From Chloroflexota bacterium (GTDB lineage: Bacteria; Chloroflexota; Anaerolineae; Promineifilales; Promineifilaceae): a stretch of DNA of 12,333 bases. Of this stretch, positions 7,081 to 12,333 are shown piece after piece. The notes below the pieces were generated by a model that was not told where the DNA came from, searched no databases, and was given only the letters and a program-made list of their open reading frames with translations. A program made the position numbers and the translations under genes. Each line of letters begins with the position of its first letter. Position 1 is the stretch's first letter. Where the stretch lies: NCBI GenBank assembly GCA_024223125.1, contig JAAEOP010000113.1, positions 1-12,333 on the forward strand, given 5' to 3'.

Positions 7081-9723
7081 CTATTCACGTTTCACGGCAT
7101 ACATCACGCCAGCGCCCACCAGCAGCCCGCCGATGAGGGCGATAACTGTATAGAGGGTGTTGTTTGATGCGGCCGGTTCGGCAGCAGCCGAGACTTCTTC
7201 TGGCACTTCGACGGCTGTGCTTGCTTCGGCCAATTCAGCTTCCGTATCTGCCAACGATGCTTCTGTTTCGGCAAGTTGAGCTTCCAACTCTTGTACCTGC
7301 CCGGCGGCCGTTTCCGCATCCGCCTCCAGAGTATCAACTTGTGATTGGACTTCTGCCAGTTCGCTTTGAGCAGCTTCAGCAATGGTCGCAGCCGCGATGG
7401 CTTCACCGCCGCCTACGGCATCTTGCAACAGTTGGTTCATCAATTCGATGTGATCATCATTGGAAACAACCTCGCCGTATTTGGCAATGACTTCATCTGT
7501 CCAGAAACTGGCATCGGCCATGTTGGTGTGGCAGCCCATACAAACGCCAGTGCGCTCCATCCGATCCCGCTGATCTTGTGATAACGGGCCAGAACCAGGC
7601 CAGTGCGAACCAACCGTCATAAGCTGTTCGCCTGTTTCCGGGTCTACAATTTGGCTAAGATCGTGGGGCAAGTCGGGCACGGCCGGCATCTGTACATCAA
7701 AGTTGGCTGGAATCACATTCCCGTCAGCGTCGCGCAGATCAATGACCCGATCTGTCTCGTAACCGAGCAAGAATTTGCCGCCTTCAATGCCATAACCCAA
7801 TGCTTTAGGATCGCTGTGGCAGGATTCACACGAGCGGGCTTCACGTCCGGCCGTGTGCGGTTGCGCTGGAGCCATATCTAAACCAAGCTGGCCCTCAGGT
7901 CCGCCTCCTTCCATATTTGGCGGAGTACGGCCGATCATGTTATTCACAATATTCGTGCCGTCTGGCCCAATGACCGTGTAGATGACCTGGCAGCCGGGGA
8001 TGAGCGGTGTTACGCGCCCTTCGCCGTTGATGCCCAGAATTGGATTTTCCCATCGTAGATAGGAACGCCCTTCAGAGATTTTACCGGCTGTTAGCAAACT
8101 GGTATCTACTGTGCCATTGGCGGCGGCAGAGTTACCAATCTTTACCCAGTCAACGCCTTCGTTACCTTCGGTGTAATCGGCCGTTACATGACAACCGTAA
8201 CATTGGGGCGCCCAATCTGCATGGCAGGCATAACATTCTAGTTCTTCTTGATGTTCGCTAATCTTGTCCATTGCCACTTCGGCGTCTGGGCTAGACCAGG
8301 AACCCGCATCTTTGATGCTCTTCAACGTGGGAACTGTGTAATCCCGTCCCGTCGCTGAATGAACGATGACCTCATCGCCGCGCCGCACAACATTGCCAAA
8401 CGGATTACCGCGAGCTGTCAGCACATACCCATCTTCAGGTTCATAAACGGTGCCAAATGACAAGTTGCGTGGCAGTCGATCTCCTACGCCGCGTCCTTCA
8501 TCGGAGATGGTTGTAAAGACCTCTTCGCCATAACCAAGCGGCAAATCCCAGGGGAACTCATCTGGTGTACCGTGACAATCTGTACATTCAATTTCTACCT
8601 GAGCCAGTGTTGTGCCCGGCAAATTGCCATCGCCGTGCATTTCAATGCTGGTGTGGCAATCCTGGCAAAACATACCCCCTTCAGGGTTGCCGTCTTTGCT
8701 GATCGGATCATGGTGCAGATCGTCTTTGATATACAGATATTGCTTGGTGTGTAGTTTTGGCTGTTTGCTGCCATCTTCATCAAACGGCGTTCCATAAGGG
8801 AATTCCATGATGCCTTCAAAACTGACGCCGATACGTTTACCCCGGTTATGGCAGGAGTTACAGCTTTCTACGGGAATGCCGCCCGTTTCGCGCGTACCCT
8901 GAATGGTATGAGATAACATGTGACCAGCTTCATCTGTAGGCACAGTGGGGTCGCCGCCTTCATAGAAACCTTCGTTACTATACGGGATATGGCAGGAAGA
9001 ACAGCCCATACCGCGATAGTCGCCGCGACGATCTCGGCCGGGCGTGCCTACATGGCAGCGTTGACATTGGTTGCGTTGGTAGGTAAAAGCTGCTAACGAG
9101 GGGTCAGCTATGATCTCTTCCACCGTCGGTTCTGGCAGCATATCTACATGCGTGGGGAACTGATCAGGGTAAGTTTCTACCATCGCTTCCATGTAAGCTT
9201 TGTAGGCGTCCGAGCCAAAGATTGGGGTAGGACCATCCTCGTCGTCCAATGTGTAATTGGCATATTTGGTGGTCATCCCTTCGCCATATGCGCCTTGTAC
9301 GCCCCAGGCCCACAGATTACCTTGTATTTTGCCCGCTTCGGTGTTCATCAACGAGAGGTTCATGGCATAGGTGTAATCTATATGGCAGCTGCCGCAAGTT
9401 TTATCAGATACGGCCGGCGCGCCGGGGTCGGGGTAGAAAGCGCCTTCTACGTCTACTTGATGGGCAGCGTCTGCATTATCAGCTTCGGTGGCGTCGCCGC
9501 CATGACAGGCGGTACATTCACCTTGATTTTCTAGCTGCTTACCCATGTCGGATTCAGGGTCTACAATGTCTTCAATACCTTCGTGACAGTTGAGACACGC
9601 TTCGCCTTCTTCCTGAGCGGCCGTTGAAGATACTGAATCGTTTGCCGAAGAAGCCATTGCTGCGCCCACCATGACAAAACCAAGTAATAGGGCAATTATG
9701 GTGATAAATGTGTACTTCTTCAT
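7081..9723 (-). CDS. Secreted dodecaheme cytochrome c with coiled-coil stalk and C-terminal membrane anchor
   Basis: This 880-residue protein begins with a Sec signal peptide (residues 1-24, AMA site). It has twelve CxxCH heme sites, with first cysteines at 43, 70, 110, 220, 241, 288, 353, 380, 497, 508, 632 and 728. Close pairs (220/241, 497/508) suggest stacked hemes as in octaheme and larger multiheme cytochromes. One cysteine (C578) lies outside any heme motif. After the last heme come an Ala/Glu-rich heptad coiled coil (about 772-836), a Pro/Glu linker and one membrane helix (about 857-877) ending in KRE. The body is therefore held outside the cytoplasmic membrane on a stalk. An AGAGGAGAG site lies seven bases before the ATG. 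The family is not recognised. Electron storage, a wire from ACIII, or a multiheme reductase are all possible; context favours electron transfer with ACIII. Confidence 0.92.
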   Translation of the reverse strand: MKKYTFITIIALLLGFVMVGAAMASSANDSVSSTAAQEEGEACLNCHEGIEDIVDPESDMGKQLENQGECTACHGGDATEADNADAAHQVDVEGAFYPDPGAPAVSDKTCGSCHIDYTYAMNLSLMNTEAGKIQGNLWAWGVQGAYGEGMTTKYANYTLDDEDGPTPIFGSDAYKAYMEAMVETYPDQFPTHVDMLPEPTVEEIIADPSLAAFTYQRNQCQRCHVGTPGRDRRGDYRGMGCSSCHIPYSNEGFYEGGDPTVPTDEAGHMLSHTIQGTRETGGIPVESCNSCHNRGKRIGVSFEGIMEFPYGTPFDEDGSKQPKLHTKQYLYIKDDLHHDPISKDGNPEGGMFCQDCHTSIEMHGDGNLPGTTLAQVEIECTDCHGTPDEFPWDLPLGYGEEVFTTISDEGRGVGDRLPRNLSFGTVYEPEDGYVLTARGNPFGNVVRRGDEVIVHSATGRDYTVPTLKSIKDAGSWSSPDAEVAMDKISEHQEELECYACHADWAPQCYGCHVTADYTEGNEGVDWVKIGNSAAANGTVDTSLLTAGKISEGRSYLRWENPILGINGEGRVTPLIPGCQVIYTVIGPDGTNIVNNMIGRTPPNMEGGGPEGQLGLDMAPAQPHTAGREARSCESCHSDPKALGYGIEGGKFLLGYETDRVIDLRDADGNVIPANFDVQMPAVPDLPHDLSQIVDPETGEQLMTVGSHWPGSGPLSQDQRDRMERTGVCMGCHTNMADASFWTDEVIAKYGEVVSNDDHIELMNQLLQDAVGGGEAIAAATIAEAAQSELAEVQSQVDTLEADAETAAGQVQELEAQLAETEASLADTEAELAEASTAVEVPEEVSAAAEPAASNNTLYTVIALIGGLLVGAGVMYAVKRE

Positions 9724-9758
9724 TGCGTTGCTCTCCTCTGACCGGTGTTTACCTTAAT

Positions 9759-9923
9759 CTAAAATCTAAATGGAGATAATGTGTCCCACCAGTCCGAAAA
9801 ACACATCATCGAAGACTGTATCTGAGATCTCTCGATAGGCACCTCCTTTTCGTGCGGGCAGGTCGCCGCCAAAAGTGACGCTTTTGACCTTGATGTGTGT
9901 TTTCGGCTGTTTAGGCTATTCAT
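9759..9923 (-). CDS. Possible small ORF (54 residues) upstream of the dodecaheme gene
   Basis: An ATG at 9923 has a well-placed GGAGG seven bases upstream and opens 54 codons ending in TAG, 35 bases before the dodecaheme start. The predicted peptide begins MNSLNSRKHTSRSK and ends DWWDTLSPFRF. It is basic at the start, Trp/Phe-rich at the end, has no heme or membrane motif and is not recognised. The GGAGG is itself part of the right arm of the hairpin at 9926-9966, so it would be hidden when that stem forms. A second frame on the same strand is also open across most of this stretch (ending in TAG at 9766-9768) and has a protein-like composition, but it lacks an ATG or GTG start near its beginning. 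The region may therefore be a decayed gene, a leader peptide or chance. Confidence 0.3.
   Translation of the reverse strand: MNSLNSRKHTSRSKASLLAATCPHEKEVPIERSQIQSSMMCFSDWWDTLSPFRF
9794..9906. repeat. Long-range inverted repeat (15/16-base arms, 82-base loop)
   Basis: The left arm CCGAAAAACACATCA (9794-9808) matches the reverse complement of TGATGTGTGTTTTCGG (9891-9906) with one extra base. The arms enclose a smaller stem near 9861-9889. Arm length and a total size of 113 bases would suit the terminal repeats of a small non-autonomous element or the base stem of a structured leader RNA. Confidence 0.55.
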
Positions 9924-9925
9924 AA

Positions 9926-9966
9926 ATCAACCTCCGGTAGGATATGCTCTCATACCGGAGGCTGAT
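9926..9966 (-). terminator. Hairpin after the cd1-like gene, possible weak terminator or SD-masking stem
   Basis: CCTCCGGTA (9931-9939) pairs perfectly with TACCGGAGG (9953-9961), and the stem extends through ATCA/TGAT with one position that is a G-U pair in minus-strand RNA, giving about 14 pairs and a 13-base loop. It lies 57 bases past the stop of the cd1-like gene. The following bases (TTGATTTATGAATAG read with transcription) are only mildly T-rich, so termination would be weak. The right-hand part of the RNA stem contains GGAGG, the possible ribosome site of the small ORF starting at 9923. Confidence 0.45.
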
Positions 9967-9986
9967 ATTCGGTTAGCAGTTCACTA

Positions 9987-10021
9987 AAAACTGATTACTG
10001 AACACTGAAACCTGATTACTG
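9987..10021. repeat. Five degenerate heptamers next to the stop of the cd1-like gene
   Basis: Read on the plus strand, the units are AAAACTG, ATTACTG, AACACTG, AAACCTG and ATTACTG, back to back in exact 7-base phase from 9987 to 10021. All end in CTG. The run stops one base before the stop codon (10023-10025). This is the pattern of short tandemly repeated repetitive sequences known from filamentous cyanobacteria. Confidence 0.7.
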
Positions 10022-10022
10022 C

Positions 10023-11936
10023 CTAATGCCCCAACGTCTCATCTCGGCGGCTGCTGTTGAAGATGCCGGTTGGGGTGACAATATCTTCAAAGACGGCTAC
10101 GACTTCAAAGGTATTGGCGTCGAAGACATACACTTTGCCAGTGCCAAATTCGTCGTATTGTTCCGGGGTCGGCCAGTCGCTGATGTAAACGTATTGGCCG
10201 TCGGTTGTGGGTTCAGGATGTAAGAATCGCGCCGCTTCGTCCAGGTGAATTTCGTGGACGGTGAAAGGCGGGTTCTTTTCCATGGCATAGAATGTGTTGG
10301 GATTATCCGGGCTAAAGATAGCGTCGGCCCACACATAGGGGGAATTGTGGTTGGTGTTGATGAAGAGACCAGGGCCGCCGGTGGGGATGCTGGCAACTTC
10401 TTCCTGGGTGGCTGTGTCCCAAACCAGGATGCTGGAATCTTGAATATGTACGGTGGCAGCATAGATTGTGCCGTCGTCGCCTTCCCATGACCAGACTGCG
10501 CCGGGGCCGGGATGGGGTTTTTCACCAGCGGGGATTTGGGTGATCAGTTCCATGCTTTCCACATCAATGGCGGCCATCCAGTTGCTGGCTTGCGAGGCAA
10601 CGTAGTAGATTTTTTGGTCTGGCGTCAGGAAGGATTCGTGTAAAATGTCGCCTACGCCTTCTAATTTAACAATGGGGGCATCGAGATCGGTGTAATCAAC
10701 ACGCCATACTTGCCCGGCGTCTTTGAGGTTTAGTAAGAAGTAGGGGCCAACAAGGCTGGACAGGGTTTGGTTAATGCCGCCGACGCGGGATTTTACAAAT
10801 TCGCCGTCCGGTTTGTTGCCTTCTGTTTCGATGATTTTGACCGGTTCCATTGTTTCTGTGTCCAGGATAACGGCCGTGTTCGGAATATAGTTCCCGCCAA
10901 TGACATATTTACCATCATCGGAGATGGCGATAGCGCGAGCATCAATACCGATGCGGGTTTTGGCGACGGGTTGTAAGGTGTACAGATCAATCTTTAACAA
11001 CCAGCCATCACGTCCCAGGTTATAGGCCCAACGTTCATTGGAAGGATCAAATGTGTATCCATGAGCGCGGTAGGTGGCTTCAATACGGCCGAGGTCTGTA
11101 TGCGTCGTACCGTCAAGCACTTTGATGCTGCGATTTTCCCGTTCGGTGACTAACATGAGATTGTTCATGTCGCCATCATGGGTGGGCGCGTCTGGCAGGG
11201 TAGCCGGGTCCAACAGGAATTCAACTGAATCCATAATCTGCTCTTCGCCCCAAACAAAGGCTTCTTCGCTGGGTTCGCTGAGGATGTACTCTACAAGGGC
11301 TTCAATTTCTGAATCTTCGAGAGCTGGCTCGCCGCCAAGGGGGTCCATGGATGTGCCGGGACGGCCGTTTTGAATGGCCAGGAAGAGGATGTTGGGGTCA
11401 GCAGAGAGGCGTTCGGGGATCAGCGCCGGGCCGAGTGTCCCTTCCCGGAATGCGCCATGACAACCGCCGCATGTGTCCACGTAAAACTCTACCAGCGGAC
11501 GGCCTTGAATCATAATGACTTCATCTTCTGCGGCCGCTTCTTCGCCAGATTCAGCTTCCTCCAATTCTTCTGTATCTGGTGTGTTGGCTGCGGCCAGCGC
11601 TTCTTCTGCTTCAGTCTGGGCAGCTTGGGCTGCTTCAACTTCGGCTTGAGCGGCTTCTACTTCGGCTTGAGCGGCGGCTAATGCTGCTTGAGCTTCTTCT
11701 GAATCGGCTACGGCCGCTGCTGCTTCGGCTGCGGCTGCTTCGGCCGCGGCCAGAGCAGCTTCTAAATCCGCAGCGGCTCCTGAGTCCGCTACAGCGTCTG
11801 CCAGAGCGGCTTCGGCGGCAGCCGCTGTCGCTTTGGCATTATCTATTGCTGTTGTATCTGGTGGGGAACCACCACAGGCTGACAGAATCAGTAGTGTGGC
11901 TAAAAGAATAAGTAAAGTAGTGAATTGTTTTTTCAT
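10023..11936 (-). CDS. Lipoprotein cytochrome cd1-like protein (NirS/NirN-type propeller with cytochrome c domain)
   Basis: The ATG at 11936 gives 637 residues; a TTG six codons upstream is rejected because the GGAGGAGA site (11945-11952) fits the ATG. Residues 1-21 are a lipoprotein signal with lipobox LSAC (C21). An Ala/Glu-rich helical stalk follows (about 35-118). A class I cytochrome c domain has CGGCH (C156, C159, H160) and a likely methionine ligand M197. From about 259 to the end lies a heme-d1-type beta propeller matching cytochrome cd1: GRDGWLLKIDLY, GIDARAIAIS, ILHES, EKPHPGPG, GGPGLFINT, VTPTGIFN. H292 fits the proximal d1 ligand, and H433 and H475 fit the two catalytic histidines of NirS. 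Nitrite reductase is possible. NirN-like heme d1 maturation or another substrate cannot be excluded. Confidence 0.88.
   Translation of the reverse strand: MKKQFTTLLILLATLLILSACGGSPPDTTAIDNAKATAAAAEAALADAVADSGAAADLEAALAAAEAAAAEAAAAVADSEEAQAALAAAQAEVEAAQAEVEAAQAAQTEAEEALAAANTPDTEELEEAESGEEAAAEDEVIMIQGRPLVEFYVDTCGGCHGAFREGTLGPALIPERLSADPNILFLAIQNGRPGTSMDPLGGEPALEDSEIEALVEYILSEPSEEAFVWGEEQIMDSVEFLLDPATLPDAPTHDGDMNNLMLVTERENRSIKVLDGTTHTDLGRIEATYRAHGYTFDPSNERWAYNLGRDGWLLKIDLYTLQPVAKTRIGIDARAIAISDDGKYVIGGNYIPNTAVILDTETMEPVKIIETEGNKPDGEFVKSRVGGINQTLSSLVGPYFLLNLKDAGQVWRVDYTDLDAPIVKLEGVGDILHESFLTPDQKIYYVASQASNWMAAIDVESMELITQIPAGEKPHPGPGAVWSWEGDDGTIYAATVHIQDSSILVWDTATQEEVASIPTGGPGLFINTNHNSPYVWADAIFSPDNPNTFYAMEKNPPFTVHEIHLDEAARFLHPEPTTDGQYVYISDWPTPEQYDEFGTGKVYVFDANTFEVVAVFEDIVTPTGIFNSSRRDETLGH
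11638..11679 (-). repeat. Two near-perfect 21-base tandem repeats coding AEVEAAQ heptads
   Basis: The 21-base unit at 11638-11658 is repeated at 11659-11679 with changes only near the end, and diverged units flank it. It codes two AEVEAAQ heptads in the coiled stalk of the cd1-like lipoprotein. The DNA-level repeat means the stalk can lengthen or shorten in 7-residue steps through slippage. Confidence 0.7.
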
Positions 11937-11944
11937 ATTTCCTA

Positions 11945-11952
11945 TCTCCTCC
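11945..11952 (-). promoter_or_regulatory. Ribosome binding site that fixes the start of the cd1-like gene
   Basis: On the minus strand GGAGGAGA ends eight bases before the ATG at 11936. The alternative TTG at 11954 lies upstream of and partly within this site and would have no ribosome site of its own. The lipoprotein signal also starts correctly (MKKQF) only from the ATG. Confidence 0.8.
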
Positions 11953-12130
11953 AAAGGGTAGGGTTGTCTGCAGAGCGGACAAACAATGTATACGAGTTCC
12001 TTTTACAACGTAATTGGAGGCGCTCCCAGATATGCCAGAGGGGTTTGGCACCTCTGTTACGATTTTGATGGAACCTGTAGTAAAACAAAATGTAAAGGTT
12101 GAGTTTGAGTTTATATGAGGAAAAATTAAT

Positions 12131-12154
12131 GTTCTTTGCACTATTGCAAAGAAC
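12131..12154. promoter_or_regulatory. Perfect 10+4+10 palindrome, candidate regulator binding site
   Basis: GTTCTTTGCA (12131-12140) and TGCAAAGAAC (12145-12154) are perfect reverse complements around CTAT. On the minus strand a TATAAA at 12110-12115 could be a -10 box. A start near 12103 would place the palindrome centre near -40, the usual position of a class II activator of the CRP/FNR type, which binds dyads with a short central spacer. The half-site does not match the FNR consensus TTGAT. On the minus strand ATTAATTTTTCC follows the stem, so a weak terminator for a gene beyond the right edge is an alternative. Confidence 0.45.
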
Positions 12155-12224
12155 AGGGAGAAATTGTGATGGAATTCACAACTGAGATCGATTTGGCGTA
12201 GATTCTCTGGTGAGGTGTGATCTC

Positions 12225-12283
12225 GGCCGTAATAAATGACCCTTTTACGGCCCCGTTTGCCCCGCGCGTTGGGGTGAGACGGG
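12225..12283. repeat. Two adjacent hairpins near the right edge
   Basis: GGCCGTAA (12225-12232) pairs with TTACGGCC (12245-12252) around twelve bases. Directly after it CCCGTTTGCCCC (12252-12263) pairs imperfectly with GGGGTGAGACGGG (12271-12283) around seven bases. Neither is followed by a T-run on either strand. They may belong to the 3' end of an upstream gene outside the window or to a repeat unit. Confidence 0.5.
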
Positions 12284-12333
12284 TGGGAGGATACGTTATT
12301 AGTGTGGCAAAGGTCATGTTCCGCCCGTCCTAC

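Larger units (their letters stand above)
9724..10022. other. Structured 299-base leader/spacer between the cd1-like and dodecaheme genes
   Basis: The spacer contains, from its transcription-upstream (right) end, a run of degenerate heptamers (9987-10021), a 14-base hairpin (9926-9966), a possible 54-codon open frame (9759-9923), a long-range inverted repeat (9794-9808 with 9891-9906) and the ribosome site of the dodecaheme gene (9731-9739). A smaller stem AAAAG-TGACG-CTTTT, extended by GGTC/GACC, sits at about 9861-9889. This amount of pairing suggests a regulated leader or a degraded element. No known riboswitch core is recognised. Confidence 0.55.
452..12229. other. Dispersed over-represented palindrome CGGCCG (about 52 copies)
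   Basis: Hand counting finds about 52 copies of CGGCCG, from 452 to 12224, nearly all inside genes. The actB1 gene alone has 17, the dodecaheme gene nine and the cd1-like gene six, while 9624-10870 has none. Nine copies extend to the octamer ACGGCCGT. Random expectation at this base composition would be about four or five. This is a genome-signature type motif like HIP1 in cyanobacteria, not a single functional site. Confidence 0.75.
11937..12333. other. 5' region of the cluster, no convincing gene, several dyads
   Basis: No convincing gene is seen in these 397 bases. From left to right it holds the ribosome site of the cd1-like gene (11945-11952), an imperfect dyad TTGTCTGC/GCGGACAA (11964-11982), CAGAGG/CCTCTG (12036-12041 with 12051-12056), a TATAAA on the minus strand (12110-12115), the perfect palindrome at 12131-12154, and two adjacent hairpins at 12225-12283. 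A minus-strand frame is open from the right edge to 11839, but it runs through all these dyads and into the cd1-like gene in another frame and is not believed. The operon promoter probably lies here. Confidence 0.6.

Noticed and set aside
9724..10022. Known riboswitch or sRNA family in the leader
   Set aside because: No conserved core of cobalamin, TPP, SAM, glycine or c-di-GMP classes could be recognised; only generic stems are visible.
12131..12154. Canonical FNR box
   Set aside because: The half-site is TTTGCA, not TTGAT, so only a general CRP/FNR-like geometry can be proposed.
11839..12333. Long open minus-strand frame from the right edge through the cluster's 5' region
   Set aside because: It has no start in the window, runs through several palindromes, covers the ribosome site and first 98 bases of the cd1-like gene in another frame, and its translation has no recognisable domain.
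1..12333. tRNA, rRNA, CRISPR array or transposase gene
   Set aside because: No cloverleaf, rRNA motif, regularly spaced identical repeats or transposase domain was found on either strand.

Overview
The window is a single-direction respiratory gene cluster: every convincing gene lies on the minus strand, so it reads from the right edge to the left. Its core is a near-complete alternative complex III (ACIII), a quinol:electron-acceptor oxidoreductase. In transcription order this comprises a pentaheme cytochrome (ActA), a molybdopterin-oxidoreductase-like subunit (ActB1), a separate four-cluster ferredoxin-like subunit (ActB2), an NrfD-type membrane quinol subunit (ActC), a DUF3341 membrane protein (ActD) and a monoheme cytochrome c (ActE) cut by the left edge. 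ACIII, non-cyanobacterial repeat-rich spacers, moderate GC and the gene style suggest a Chloroflexota bacterium (Anaerolineae, Caldilineae or Ardenticatenia type). That assignment is inference; no ribosomal or marker gene is present.

Three unusual genes precede the core. At 10023-11936 is a lipoprotein with an Ala-rich coiled stalk, a c-type heme domain and a cytochrome cd1 (NirS/NirN-like) eight-bladed propeller that keeps the three expected histidines. At 7081-9723 is an 880-residue secreted cytochrome with twelve CxxCH sites, a coiled-coil stalk and a C-terminal membrane anchor. At 5991-6878 is a membrane-anchored TPR protein, only nine bases before actA. The ACIII genes from actA to actE overlap or lie close together and look like one operon. 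A 299-base spacer with hairpins at 9724-10022 and a 202-base spacer with a large nested inverted repeat at 6879-7080 could separate or tune transcripts.

In the working model, ActC/ActB take electrons from (mena)quinol and pass them through ActA/ActE to periplasmic carriers. The dodecaheme and cd1-like proteins could be dedicated electron acceptors or terminal reductases. At least 18 c-type hemes plus, possibly, heme d1 would then be encoded in 12 kb. The substrate of the cd1-like protein (nitrite or another) cannot be decided here, and no heme d1 biosynthesis gene is in the window.

At DNA scale, the palindrome CGGCCG is greatly over-represented (about 52 hand-counted copies). Three spacers carry degenerate 7-8 base tandem repeats next to stop codons, and the 5' region of the cluster (11937-12333) carries several dyads, including a perfect 10+4+10 palindrome.
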